Assembly (NCBI RefSeq): GCF_003335505.1
Contig: NZ_QPEX01000003.1
Span: 1 to 64,000 of the forward strand
Source: Bremerella cremea
Lineage (GTDB): Bacteria; Planctomycetota; Planctomycetia; Pirellulales; Pirellulaceae
DNA: 64,000 nucleotides
Direction of reading: 5' to 3'
Positions 1 to 8,933 of this stretch are shown piece after piece. A program made the position numbers and the translations under genes. Under the pieces are notes generated by a model. The model was given only the letters and a program-made list of their open reading frames with translations, had not been told where the DNA came from and searched no databases. Positions within the stretch are counted from its first letter, which is position 1. Every line of letters starts with the position of its first letter.

Positions 1-108
1 CAGCAGGATCAGCAGCAGGATCAGCAGCAGGACCAGCAGCAGGACCAGCAGCAGGACCAGCAGCAGGACCAGCAGCAGGACCAGCAGCAGGACCAGCAGC
101 AGGACCAG
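1..108 (+). repeat. 12-bp coding tandem repeat (QQDQ)n
   Basis: Nine contiguous copies of a 12-base unit (CAGCAGGAYCAG) are visible. The first two read GAT and the remaining seven read GAC at the Asp codon, and a degenerate copy follows at 109-120. The array runs off the left edge, so the true copy number is unknown. It is in frame and encodes Gln-Gln-Asp-Gln repeats. Near-identity of the copies at the DNA level, not only at protein level, suggests recent expansion by slippage. Confidence 0.95.
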
Positions 109-351
109 CAGCAAGCTGGTGGTGCTCAGGAGAATCCACAGCAAGAGCAACCTCAAGACCAAGAAGCTCAGCCCAGTGCGGCTCAGCAGTCTGGTCAAGA
201 CGATACCCAAGCGATGGAAGAAGCTCGTCCCATGACCAAAGAAGAAGCTCAGAAAATGCTCCAGGCGGTTCGTGACCGCGAGCTAATGCGTCGTTTGCAA
301 CATCAACAAGAAAAACAGCGCCGGTACGTTCCTGTGGATCGAGACTGGTAA
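1..351 (+). CDS. C-terminal end of a Bat-type (VWA/TPR) protein, 5' truncated by window edge
   Basis: The frame is open from base 1 to a TAA at 349-351, about 116 visible residues. The visible part starts with a (Gln-Gln-Asp-Gln)n tract, passes through a Gln/Ala/Pro-rich linker, and ends in a conserved-looking tail (MTKEEAQKMLQAVRDREL, then RRYVPVDRDW). A charged tail of this kind that begins with an 'EEAQ-LL-AVRD' helix is characteristic of BatB/BatC-type aerotolerance proteins, which carry VWA and TPR domains upstream. Those domains lie outside the window, so the assignment rests on the tail and on the directly following BatD-like gene. The Q-rich tract is probably disordered and exposed. 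The two genes are close enough (66 bases to the chosen start) to be one operon. Confidence 0.6.
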   Translation, partial: QQDQQQDQQQDQQQDQQQDQQQDQQQDQQQDQQQDQQQAGGAQENPQQEQPQDQEAQPSAAQQSGQDDTQAMEEARPMTKEEAQKMLQAVRDRELMRRLQHQQEKQRRYVPVDRDW

Positions 352-417
352 AGCGAAACGGTACCCCCAATGGCAAGACTTGGAATCGTCAACAACCCAT
401 TTAACCCGAGTGCAAAG

Positions 418-3159
418 ATGAAACCTCGAACCCTAATGACCGCCCTGGTTGCTCTCGTCGCCGTCGCGATCGGCTCGGTGGCCACGTCAGCTCATGCCGC
501 AGACCTGCAAGCTGCTTTGTCGTCGCGTGAAGCGTACGTCGGAGCGCCGATCATGCTGCACCTGGAAGTCGCCAACGCGTCGTCGCACGACGAGCCGACG
601 ATTCCCGAGGTTCGCGGTCTCGACATTCAAGCCGCCGGTCCACCTAGCCGCAGCACGCAAACGACCATCATCAACGGTCGTCGCTCCAGCCGCACATCCG
701 CCACTTACACGTGGCGGATTACGCCTCGGCAAGCAGGTTCCTTCGAGATTCCTCCGATCGATCTCCAAGTGGATGGGCAAGTTCGCTCGACACGTCCCTT
801 GCGTTTCGTTGCTACCAAAAGCGAAACAGGAGACTTAGTGTTCGCCGAAGTCACCGGCCAACAAACAGAGATCTACGTCGGCCAGCCGTTAACGCTCACC
901 TTGAACTTGTGGATCAAGCCCTATCATAACAACGAGTTCGACTTGACGTTGTCGGAAGAAAATATGTGGCAGATGATCTCCGAGCATACCAATTGGGGTG
1001 CTTTCACCGAACGCATGACCGAACTCGCCGAGAACCGCCAACGTCCTGGCGGCAAGGAAGTGCTACGGGCAGATTCTCAAGGGGACGAACGTGCCTACTA
1101 CTTGTACCAAATCGAAGCGACCATCTACCCGAAACGGCCTGGACAGATCGAAGTGGATGACCTTCAAATCGTGGTCGATTACCCGACTCGCTTGGGCAAA
1201 TCACGCGATCCGTTCGGTTCGATGTTCGACGATGACTTCTTCGGTGGCATGTCTCCCTTTGCGGATCGCGACTTCTCGCCGTTCCGCCGGAACACGCTGT
1301 CGGTGACGGCCAGTCGTCCGGTGGTTGCCGAAGCGACCGTTGCTCCGATTGAAGTTAAGCCCGTCCCAACCGCCGGTCGGCCTGCCGACTATCGCGGAAC
1401 CGTGGGACAATATCAAATCGTGACCCAGGCGTTGCCAACCGATGTCAAAGCTGGGGATCCGATCACCTTGCACATTGGTATCCGCGGCGATGGCCCGATG
1501 GAACTGGTCCAAGCTCCGCCGTTGGCTGCCTTGCCGCAACTGACCGCAGACTTCAAAGTGGCCAACGAACCCTTGGCTGGCCTGGTGGAAGGGGATACGA
1601 AGCTGTTCACCACCACCATTCGTCCGCGTCGGGAAGGAATCACCGAGATTCCAGCCATTCCGCTCACCTTTTTCGATCCCGCGAAGGAAGAGTTCGTCAC
1701 CGTGAAGAGCGAACCGATTTCCATCCACGTCAGCAAAGCCGAGCGTTTGGCGCTCGACTCGATCGTGGGCAATGCCAATCCACAAGATCGTGCAACAAAC
1801 CCTGAAGCGTCCGCTTCCCCCACGCTCGATCTGCAAAACTACACCAGCAACGACGCCTTGGTCACCGCCAGCTCGCAAGCCAATTGGCCCTGGGCTTTGG
1901 TGATCGTGTTGCCCCCCCTGGCAGTGGCGGCTGCTTGGCTGATGAAAAACCACGGGCACCTCGTCTCGCCAAGCGGTAGCCCGCTGCAACAGCGAATCCG
2001 TGCGGCTCGTCACTCGCTGCAAGCTGCCGACTCCACGGCAGAAGTTGCCTCGGTCGCCAACGGCTTCGCCGCCGAGGTTCGAGGGTCCGCTCCGTCAGCA
2101 CAGCTCAACCAGTTGGTGAATCTGTGCGATCAAGCCGCCTACAGCGGTTCAAGCGATCAACAGTTGTCCACGCTGAAAAGCCAGGCCACGGACTTGCTCG
2201 ATCAGATGGCCCAGGCCGCAACGCAAAGTGCCCCGCGATCGTCGGCACCTCGTTTTGGTCGCCGCCAAATGATTGCTACCGCCTGCTTGGTGTTGGCAGT
2301 CCTGGCCGTTGCCGTGCCGGTTGCCAGCCACTTCGCAGGACAAGGCAAAAATGAAGACGCCTTGGCCCAAGCCCCGGCAGAGCCACAACCGGCAATGCCG
2401 AAACTGAGCGATCAGCAAATGAGTGTCATCTTGGCCGAAGCAAACGAAGCCTACCAAGCAGGCCAGAAAGCATCCGCCGAAGATGCTGCGGCCGCCAAGG
2501 AAGACTTCGCCAAAGCGGTGACTAAGTATGGTCAGCTGGTCGAAAACGGTGTGCAAAACACGAACCTGTACACGAACCTGGCCAATGCTCAGCTTCAACT
2601 CGGAGCCACCGGCAAAGCGATTGCCAACTACGAACGCGCGTTGAATCACGACGCCTCGAACTGGCAAGCTCGCAACAACCTGTCGATCGCTCGTACCTCG
2701 CTTAACGGCGGTATGAACGAACCCCAAACGGCAACTTCGCTTGGTAGCGTGCTAAGCCAAACGGCCCAAAAGCTGCAAGCGATGACGCCTCCACTGGTGA
2801 CCACAACCGTGTGCGTGACCCTGTGGCTGGCCTTGTGCTTGGTGCTGCTGGGTTCGCTGGTCCATCCTGGCCGCTACTGGAAAACAGCCTCGATTTCGCT
2901 GGCTTGTTTACTGCTGGTCGGCGTTGGGGTGGCAAACCTGGAACGCTTGACGACCGCCGACGAACCAGGAGCGATTGTTGCCAGTCAAACGGCTGTGCTC
3001 CGTGAAGCCCCCGGCGATCAGTTCCCAGCAATCGGCAACGAGACGCTTAAGGAAGGGGAATCGCTCGATGTGCTGAAGGTCGACGGCAACTGGGTGCAAA
3101 TCCAGACTCCTGACGGAGCAACCGGGTGGGTGGCGAACCCAGACGTGGAGCTTTTGTAA
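418..3159 (+). CDS. BatD/BatE-like fusion protein (BatD, TPR, SH3), membrane-anchored
   Basis: Predicted envelope protein of the Bat (Bacteroides aerotolerance) set; its biochemical role is not settled. I chose the ATG at 418 over one at 370 because it puts a clean Sec signal peptide first (MKPRTLMTALVALVAVAIGS, Ala-x-Ala near residue 27). Residues about 28-470 are BatD-like: repeated beta-sandwich domains with the 'YVGQPLTLTLNLW' type of strand. A membrane helix lies near 488-507 and another near 617-640. A TPR region spans about 663-760 (NLANAQLQLG, AIANYERALNHD). Two more helices follow near 793-840, and the last 60 residues are an SH3-like domain (TAVLREAPG through GATGWV). In many bacteria BatD and BatE (TPR plus SH3) are separate proteins; here they appear fused. 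The gene follows a Bat-type gene and ends at a terminator, so it is likely the last gene of the operon. Confidence 0.82.
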   Translation: MKPRTLMTALVALVAVAIGSVATSAHAADLQAALSSREAYVGAPIMLHLEVANASSHDEPTIPEVRGLDIQAAGPPSRSTQTTIINGRRSSRTSATYTWRITPRQAGSFEIPPIDLQVDGQVRSTRPLRFVATKSETGDLVFAEVTGQQTEIYVGQPLTLTLNLWIKPYHNNEFDLTLSEENMWQMISEHTNWGAFTERMTELAENRQRPGGKEVLRADSQGDERAYYLYQIEATIYPKRPGQIEVDDLQIVVDYPTRLGKSRDPFGSMFDDDFFGGMSPFADRDFSPFRRNTLSVTASRPVVAEATVAPIEVKPVPTAGRPADYRGTVGQYQIVTQALPTDVKAGDPITLHIGIRGDGPMELVQAPPLAALPQLTADFKVANEPLAGLVEGDTKLFTTTIRPRREGITEIPAIPLTFFDPAKEEFVTVKSEPISIHVSKAERLALDSIVGNANPQDRATNPEASASPTLDLQNYTSNDALVTASSQANWPWALVIVLPPLAVAAAWLMKNHGHLVSPSGSPLQQRIRAARHSLQAADSTAEVASVANGFAAEVRGSAPSAQLNQLVNLCDQAAYSGSSDQQLSTLKSQATDLLDQMAQAATQSAPRSSAPRFGRRQMIATACLVLAVLAVAVPVASHFAGQGKNEDALAQAPAEPQPAMPKLSDQQMSVILAEANEAYQAGQKASAEDAAAAKEDFAKAVTKYGQLVENGVQNTNLYTNLANAQLQLGATGKAIANYERALNHDASNWQARNNLSIARTSLNGGMNEPQTATSLGSVLSQTAQKLQAMTPPLVTTTVCVTLWLALCLVLLGSLVHPGRYWKTASISLACLLLVGVGVANLERLTTADEPGAIVASQTAVLREAPGDQFPAIGNETLKEGESLDVLKVDGNWVQIQTPDGATGWVANPDVELL

Positions 3160-3210
3160 GAGTCCCCCAAGAAGTTAGTACCGCAGTGTGGCAACTTCTG
3201 CGGTTTGCAA

Positions 3211-3252
3211 ACGGCGAGAGGGTTCATCTCCTACCCTCTCGCCGTCTTTTTA
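3211..3252 (+). terminator. Rho-independent terminator after the Bat operon
   Basis: A perfect 13-bp stem (ACGGCGAGAGGGT at 3211-3223, complement at 3233-3245) encloses a 9-base loop and is followed by CTTTTTATTT. It lies 51 bases past the stop of the BatD/BatE gene. Confidence 0.92.
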
Positions 3253-3382
3253 TTTCTTGCCGAGGATCGTCTGCGAATTGCCGCTTTCCCCTTTTTATTC
3301 CCTATCGGATTTGCCGCTGTCCCGGTAAAATCAACCGATTCCAGGGCACTCTTTCCACTTCACTGGGTGAAACGCGAATTCG

Positions 3383-5920
3383 ATGGGCGATTCTTCTGCT
3401 GCTGCGATAGCGACACGACCGGAACTTTTGGCTCCGGCAGGGGACTGGGATTGTGCCCGGGCCGCAATTGCCAACGGGGCAGACGCGATCTACTTCGGTC
3501 TCGAAACCGGCTTCAATGCCCGGGCCAGGGCGAAGAACTTCTCGCTCGACGACCTTCCCCAGTTGATGGAGATGCTCCACTGGCATGGCGTCCGCGGTTA
3601 TACCACCGTCAACACGCTAACCTTCTCGGACGAACTAACCACCATCGAGCCCATCATCCGCCGCATCGCTGAAGCAGGCACCGATGCCGTGCTGGTCCAA
3701 GACCTCGGCTTAGTCGATCTCATTCGCCGCACCGCCCCGGATCTGCCCATTCATGCGTCGACCCAAATGACGATGACCAGCGCCGAGTGCATCGCGGAGA
3801 TTGAAGATCTCGGCATCGAACGGGTTGTGCTCGCCCGGGAACTCTCGGTTAACGAGATCAGCAAGATCCACGAAAACACGACCATGCCGCTGGAAGCGTT
3901 TGTTCACGGGGCTTTATGTGTCGCTTACAGCGGGCAATGTCTCACCAGCGAATCGCTCGGCGGACGCAGTGCCAATCGCGGCCAGTGCGCGCAGGCATGC
4001 CGCTTGCCCTACGAGTTGATCTGCGATGGCACCGACATCGACCTGGGGGATCAAAAGTATTTGCTCAGCCCGCAAGACCTGGCCGCGTATGCCTTGGTGC
4101 CGGAACTGCTGGCCGCTGGGGTCGTATCGCTAAAGATTGAAGGGCGGCTGAAAACGCCAGAGTATGTCGCCAACATCACCCGGCATTACCGCCAAGCAAT
4201 CGACTCGGCTCTGGCTGGCAAACCGGTGACGTTCACGCCTCGCCAGGTCGAAGAGATGGAGCTCTCCTTTTCGCGCGGCTTTTCCCCCGGTTGGCTGCAA
4301 GGCTGCGATCACAAGATGCTGGTCCCTGCCACCAGCAGCGCCAAACGGGGCGTGCTGGTCGCCGAAGTGGTGGCAATTGACGATCGGCGTAAACGGGTCA
4401 AGCTCGAACTCTTTGGCCGCTTGAAAGCGGGCGATGGAATCGTCTTTCAAGGCGATCGCGCCGCCGGGAAAGAGCAGGGGGGACGCGTCTTCACCGTCAG
4501 CCAAAAAGGACGCCGCGTCACCGGCGAAGTCGCCAGCGGCGTGGTCGAAGTCGACTTCCCCCGCGGTTCGGTCGACTTTCAATTCCTGCAGCCAGGCCTG
4601 CAAGTTTGGAAAAGCGACGATCCAGCCCTCACCCGCGAGCTACGCAAATCGTTCAGCGGCGAACTGCATGGCCGCGACCTTCCCCTCACGATCGAAGCCT
4701 CAGCCCGCGTCGGTCAACCGCTACGTATTGTGGTCAACTGCGAAACGCTCGGCACCTTCTCCCTGCAAACCGAACAACCGCTGGAAGAAGCCCGAAAGCA
4801 CCCACTAAGCGAAGCTTCGCTGCAAGAACAACTCGCGCGGCTGGGTGGTAGCGGCTATATCCTCAGCCAACTTTCCGCCAAGATCGCTGGCAACCCGATG
4901 GTTCCGCTGAGCATCCTCGGCAAGCTCCGCAAGGAGATGGTCGCCCAACTCGATGAAGCCCGACACACAATGGCCAAACGCGGCCGTGAAATCACCGGCG
5001 ACCTGGTTCTCGGTCCTCTCCGAGCCGATGTCGAACCAGCCCGCGTCGAACCGACCGAACCCCAACTGATCGTCCTGACACGTTCCCTGCATCAACTGGA
5101 AGCGGTGTTGGCTACCGGCATGAAGACCGTGTATGCCGACTTCCAAGACATTCGCGAGTACAAACAGGCCGTTCCTTTGGCGCGGGAAGCCGGCGCCCAG
5201 ACATGGCTGGTCACGCCCCGCATTCAAAAGCCGGGCGAGATGGGCATCTTCAAAGCAATGGCCAAGCATGCTCCCGATGGAATCGTTACGCGAAATCTGT
5301 CTGGGCTGAAGTTCTTCACGCAACTCGGCCTGCCCTGCGTGGCCGACTTTTCGTTCAACGCGGCGAACGAGCTGACCGTCGATTCGCTGCGTCAGCGCGG
5401 GGCGATTCGCGTCACGCCGTCGTACGATTTGAATCGCGACCAATTGTTGGTCATGGCCGAAAACTGTGCTGCCCATCTGTTGGAACCAGTCATTCACCAG
5501 CACATGCCAATGTTCCACATGGAGCACTGTGTCTTCTGTAGTGTCCTTTCCCCCGGTACCAACAAGACCAACTGCGGTCGCCCCTGCGACGAGCACGAAG
5601 TCAAGCTGCGCGATCGCGTCGGGGCCGAGCATCCCTTGAAAGCGGACGTCGGTTGCCGCAACACGCTGTTCAACAAAACGCCGCAAAGTGGTGCCGAAAT
5701 TGTGCAGCCGCTGATCGAGCTAGGCGTACGGAACTTCCGTGTCGAACTGCTGAACGACGATCCGCCACACGAAATTGCCCGCGTGATCGATCTGTACCGA
5801 GACCTTCTCGCTGGCCGTGTCACGGGCGAAGAAGTTTGGTCGAAGCTCAGCGCACTCAATCGCGTGGGCGTAACGCGTGGTACACTAGAACATGACCGCG
5901 ACCCGTTAGCGATCATTTGA
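3383..5920 (+). CDS. U32 family protein (peptidase U32 / RNA hydroxylation type), 845 aa
   Basis: A U32-family protein. Characterised relatives (E. coli RlhA, TrhP) take part in hydroxylation of 23S rRNA or tRNA; 'collagenase-like peptidase' is an older label. The N-terminus shows the family opening (PELLAPAGDWDCARAAIANG, then DAIYFGL). Near residues 174-210 is the signature FVHGALCVAYSGQC with further cysteines (GQCAQACRLPY). A second Cys cluster sits at about 710-740 (HCVFCSVLSPGTNKTNCGRPC), compatible with an iron-sulfur or metal site. At 845 residues it is longer than the usual 330-650, with middle and C-terminal domains as in DUF3656-containing members. It starts at an ATG 131 bases after the Bat terminator and is followed 25 bases later by rdgB, probably co-transcribed. 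Which RNA is modified cannot be read from sequence. Confidence 0.85.
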   Translation: MGDSSAAAIATRPELLAPAGDWDCARAAIANGADAIYFGLETGFNARARAKNFSLDDLPQLMEMLHWHGVRGYTTVNTLTFSDELTTIEPIIRRIAEAGTDAVLVQDLGLVDLIRRTAPDLPIHASTQMTMTSAECIAEIEDLGIERVVLARELSVNEISKIHENTTMPLEAFVHGALCVAYSGQCLTSESLGGRSANRGQCAQACRLPYELICDGTDIDLGDQKYLLSPQDLAAYALVPELLAAGVVSLKIEGRLKTPEYVANITRHYRQAIDSALAGKPVTFTPRQVEEMELSFSRGFSPGWLQGCDHKMLVPATSSAKRGVLVAEVVAIDDRRKRVKLELFGRLKAGDGIVFQGDRAAGKEQGGRVFTVSQKGRRVTGEVASGVVEVDFPRGSVDFQFLQPGLQVWKSDDPALTRELRKSFSGELHGRDLPLTIEASARVGQPLRIVVNCETLGTFSLQTEQPLEEARKHPLSEASLQEQLARLGGSGYILSQLSAKIAGNPMVPLSILGKLRKEMVAQLDEARHTMAKRGREITGDLVLGPLRADVEPARVEPTEPQLIVLTRSLHQLEAVLATGMKTVYADFQDIREYKQAVPLAREAGAQTWLVTPRIQKPGEMGIFKAMAKHAPDGIVTRNLSGLKFFTQLGLPCVADFSFNAANELTVDSLRQRGAIRVTPSYDLNRDQLLVMAENCAAHLLEPVIHQHMPMFHMEHCVFCSVLSPGTNKTNCGRPCDEHEVKLRDRVGAEHPLKADVGCRNTLFNKTPQSGAEIVQPLIELGVRNFRVELLNDDPPHEIARVIDLYRDLLAGRVTGEEVWSKLSALNRVGVTRGTLEHDRDPLAII

Positions 5921-5945
5921 TTCGTCCCTCGCAAAGGACCGTTCG

Positions 5946-6557
5946 ATGGCACGTCCCTGGACCGAATGCCAAGAATTGATCGTGGCAACCTCGAACCCGC
6001 ACAAGGTGCGCGAGCTGAGCTCGCTGCTGATCCCGCTTCGCATCCCGGTGCTGGCATTACCATCCGATATGACGTTCGCCCCGATTGTCGAAGATGGTAC
6101 CACCTTGGCCGAGAACGCTCGCAAGAAAGCGATTGGCTATGCTAGTCAACTGCAACGCTGGGTCCTGGCGGACGATACCGGGCTGGAAGTCGACGCCCTG
6201 GGAGGTGCCCCTGGCGTCCATTCGGCCCGCTACGCCGGCGAAAACGCCACTGCAGCAATGAACCTGGCTCGGCTGATCGAGCACATGCAAGATATTCCTG
6301 AAGAAGCCCGGGCGGCTCGTTTTGTCTGCCACTTATGCCTGGCCGATCCATCCGGCAACCTTCTGTTGGAAACCCGTGGGATCTGCCCCGGTAAGATCTT
6401 AGAGCAACCACTCGGATCGGCTGGCTTTGGTTACGACAGCTTGTTTCAAGTTGCCGGCCTGCAGCAAACCTTGGCCCAACTTAGCGAAGACCAAACAGCG
6501 GTGGTCGGCCATCGTGGCCATGCGGCCCGCTCTCTGGTAGAAGCTTGGCATGCATGA
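5946..6557 (+). CDS. rdgB: Non-canonical purine NTP pyrophosphatase (RdgB/HAM1 family)
   Basis: Hydrolyses dITP, XTP and ITP to the monophosphates so that deaminated purines are not incorporated into nucleic acids; cytoplasmic. The 203-residue length is normal for the family. Visible signatures are the N-terminal IVATSNPHKVREL (substrate/phosphate loop), the middle ADDTGLEVDALGGAPGVHSARYAG with its metal-binding acidic residues, and the C-terminal GFGYDSLF and VVGHRGHAARSL. A ribosome binding site (AAAGGA, 5933-5938) sits 7 bases before the ATG and supports the start. It follows the U32 gene by 25 bases, suggesting co-transcription. Confidence 0.95.
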   Translation: MARPWTECQELIVATSNPHKVRELSSLLIPLRIPVLALPSDMTFAPIVEDGTTLAENARKKAIGYASQLQRWVLADDTGLEVDALGGAPGVHSARYAGENATAAMNLARLIEHMQDIPEEARAARFVCHLCLADPSGNLLLETRGICPGKILEQPLGSAGFGYDSLFQVAGLQQTLAQLSEDQTAVVGHRGHAARSLVEAWHA

Positions 6558-6590
6558 TCCAATAGCCTAGCCAAGAAATTATCGCAACCG

Positions 6591-7271
6591 CTAACCAACC
6601 AACTGCCGCAAAGCAAACAAGATATAGCGGCGTCGCTCTGCGGATAACAACGTTCCGAAGTGAACATCTCCTCGGTCGCAAAAAAGCGTGATCTGTTTCA
6701 TTGGCTTGTCGTTCATCTCGGCCCCGGAATCGGTTTCCTCGATCCGTTTTACCTCGGACCAGCGAAACCGACTTTTCCAACCAAGTGGGCCGACCCCGAA
6801 GAAGACGAGGCCGATATCTTGGTCCATTGCGTCGCTGTGAATAACCGTTTTGCCAAATAAAAGCAGGACTGCGCTTCCCGCTAAGAACAACGTTGCGATG
6901 ACAAACGGAATTCCCAAGAATATCTGCGCATATTCCGAATCTCCTTCTGCCGACTCTAGTCCAAAGAAGATAACCAACGTGGACAAGGCAAACACCACTG
7001 TAAAGATGGCGATAAAATAGCCTGTCCAACTGCGAATGGTCGCCGTTATCTGCCATCCCAGCACGTCGTTTTCGTAACGGACACCAGGGGGCGGTTGCCG
7101 TAGATCGAATCCCTCTGGGATTTCCGCTGTGGCAACAGCCTCTGGCTTTTTGCCCAACAACTCCGAGATCGAACTTCGCTCGCCGCACCGCGGGCAAACG
7201 GCCTCGTTCGAGTTGATGTCCATTTTATCAGCTGGCAGTTCCGTCTCGCACTGGGGACATTGAAGCTTCAT
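6591..7271 (-). CDS. Zinc-ribbon membrane protein, paralogue A (unknown function)
   Basis: Function not recognised. The 226-residue product starts with a zinc ribbon (C5-x2-C8 and C26-x2-C29, 'MKLQCPQCETELPADKM'), then a linker with the motif 'GFDLRQPPPGVRYEN'. Two hydrophobic helices follow (WTGYFIAIFTVVFALSTLVI and FVIATLFLAGSAVLLLFGKT), then a cytosolic-looking tail (FRWSEVKRIEE, ITLFCDRGDVHFGTLLS). It matches the neighbouring gene (7282-7971) along its whole length, including all four cysteines and the tail motif, so the pair arose by tandem duplication. The stop is convergent with rdgB, 33 bases apart. Confidence 0.75.
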   Translation of the reverse strand: MKLQCPQCETELPADKMDINSNEAVCPRCGERSSISELLGKKPEAVATAEIPEGFDLRQPPPGVRYENDVLGWQITATIRSWTGYFIAIFTVVFALSTLVIFFGLESAEGDSEYAQIFLGIPFVIATLFLAGSAVLLLFGKTVIHSDAMDQDIGLVFFGVGPLGWKSRFRWSEVKRIEETDSGAEMNDKPMKQITLFCDRGDVHFGTLLSAERRRYILFALRQLVG

Positions 7272-7281
7272 AGGTTTGCTC

Positions 7282-7971
7282 TCAATACGTTCGATTCGAC
7301 AGCAATTGCCTCAAGGCATGCAGCACATAGCGGCGACGTTGCTCGGAAAGCATCGAGCCGAAATGAATGTCTCCTTTGTCGCGCACCAAGGTCAACTGCT
7401 TGGCGTTATTACCACTGGATCCTTCTTCAACTCGCAGCACTTCCGACCAACGAAATCGCGTCGTCCAGCCAATTGGGCCGATCCCTAAAAAGATACTGCC
7501 GGCATCCTCGTCCATGTCGTCGCTGCGAATGACCGTTCGCCCCACGACACTCAACAGGGCAATCGAACCGAACAGAAGCGTTCCCAACAGAAATGGAATG
7601 CCAAACAACGATTGCATTAACTCGAACTTGCCGTTGAAGATTTGCGTGCCGTAGATTCCCCCCAGCGAACCTCCCGACCAAACGCACATAAACGGCACCA
7701 AGAAGAAGGCCGCCCCGTTGCGAGTTGTCGCTGCAATGCGCCACCCCAAGCCGTAATTTTCGTAGCTAATCCCAGGCGGAGTTTGATGGATATCGAACGA
7801 ATCTGGCGCGTCGGTCACCCAGCCAGCGTTGCGAATGGTGACCGGCTCGGTCCCTAATAAGGTCGAGATATTAAATGCCTCGTCGCATTCTCGACAAACG
7901 GCCACATCAGCCGCAACGTTCATTTGACGAGCAGGAAGCAGGAGATCGCATTTGGGACATTTCAGCTTCAC
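7282..7971 (-). CDS. Zinc-ribbon membrane protein, paralogue B (unknown function)
   Basis: Sister of the gene at 6591-7271, 10 bases away and surely in one transcript. It has 229 residues: zinc ribbon C5/C8 and C26/C29 (MKLKCPKCDLLLPARQM), linker 'DSFDIHQTPPGISYENYGLGW', two membrane helices (GAAFFLVPFMCVWSGGSLGG and FLLGTLLFGSIALLSVVGRT), and the tail 'FRWSEVLRVEEG' plus 'DKGDIHFGSMLSEQRRRYVL'. The tail resembles a small beta domain that may bind a ligand or the membrane surface. No enzyme motif was seen. Confidence 0.75.
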   Translation of the reverse strand: MKLKCPKCDLLLPARQMNVAADVAVCRECDEAFNISTLLGTEPVTIRNAGWVTDAPDSFDIHQTPPGISYENYGLGWRIAATTRNGAAFFLVPFMCVWSGGSLGGIYGTQIFNGKFELMQSLFGIPFLLGTLLFGSIALLSVVGRTVIRSDDMDEDAGSIFLGIGPIGWTTRFRWSEVLRVEEGSSGNNAKQLTLVRDKGDIHFGSMLSEQRRRYVLHALRQLLSNRTY

Positions 7972-7983
7972 GATACTAGTTCC

Positions 7984-8697
7984 CTACGTCGAGCCGACCG
8001 GCATCGCCAACTGGCTGGCCTCTGGATCGGAACTCTCCGCCCCATCCGTCGACGACAACACGACCACGAATTCCGGATAAAGCTGCGTAAACTCATCGAT
8101 CGCCACAATTGCCTCACGACACGCTTCGGAGCGGGCCAACAGCACGGCAGCGACAAAGCTACCTGCCACAATCGCCACCAACAACAACCAGACCGGTAAC
8201 TGCAAAAAGAAAAACGCAAACAGGCAAGCCACGATGCCTAAAAACGAGGCCTTGGATAGCAATTGCTGCCAATGCAAAATTCGATAACGCCGCTTCCCCA
8301 ACCGCTCGATCAGCCAACGGCGAGTGAACGCCGGAGGAATAAACGTACGGTAGACGGTGCCGTGGTAGGTTCCCTCAGGAATTGCCATCGGCGTAAACAA
8401 CCCTTCGTATTCGTCCGATAGCTGCGGTTCTTGCTCGCCTACGCATTCTAAGCCGCCAAAAAAAGTCGGCCCTTTCACGTGGACGTCGGAATAGTTTTCC
8501 TCTTCTCCCAGAAAATCTTTGAGCGGAGCAGGGGGGATCTCGTCTACGTAAACGGAAACCGTAAACTGTCCGTCCCCATCGTTAAGAAACCAGATAATTC
8601 GTCCTTCTTCGGCCATCTTGTCCAAGAAGGTGACCGGATCCTCCTCCAACAGCGTCTCTGCATTCTCAGGAAGGTTCTCTGGCCAATACAAGACCAT
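7984..8697 (-). CDS. Hypothetical membrane protein, first gene of a three-gene minus-strand set
   Basis: Not recognised. I chose the ATG at 8697 because AAGGGGGAAAT stands directly before it; an upstream in-frame ATG at 8739 would add 14 Gly/Ser-rich residues. The roughly 237-residue protein begins 'MVLYWPENLPENAETLLEED', has an N-terminal soluble half with 'RIIWFLNDGDGQFTVSVYVD', and carries two adjacent hydrophobic segments (ASFLGIVACLFAFFFLQLPV and WLLLVAIVAGSFVAAVLLA). A short C-terminal tail follows. It lies 12 bases upstream of the zinc-ribbon pair, so the three are probably one operon. Confidence 0.6.
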   Translation of the reverse strand: MVLYWPENLPENAETLLEEDPVTFLDKMAEEGRIIWFLNDGDGQFTVSVYVDEIPPAPLKDFLGEEENYSDVHVKGPTFFGGLECVGEQEPQLSDEYEGLFTPMAIPEGTYHGTVYRTFIPPAFTRRWLIERLGKRRYRILHWQQLLSKASFLGIVACLFAFFFLQLPVWLLLVAIVAGSFVAAVLLARSEACREAIVAIDEFTQLYPEFVVVLSSTDGAESSDPEASQLAMPVGST

Positions 8698-8933
8698 ATT
8701 TCCCCCTTCAGTTCCGCCGCTGCCAGAATAGTGCGTCATTGCTGCCTATCTTCGCCTTAAATCAATCAATATTGTCAACTTGCCGTAATTTACCACAACT
8801 GGCTGCCGCTGTTGGGGGCCCCTCACAGGTTCGTATTGCTTGAAATGGGGGATTTCGTTAAGAACGCTACCCAAGCTGGCTGCTGGTGGATGAACCGCGT
8901 CTGCCTTTCTCACTTAAACTTCGCAACTTGTCC

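Noticed and set aside
1..120. Direct repeats as a possible CRISPR array
   Set aside because: The units are contiguous without spacers and are in frame with a coding sequence.
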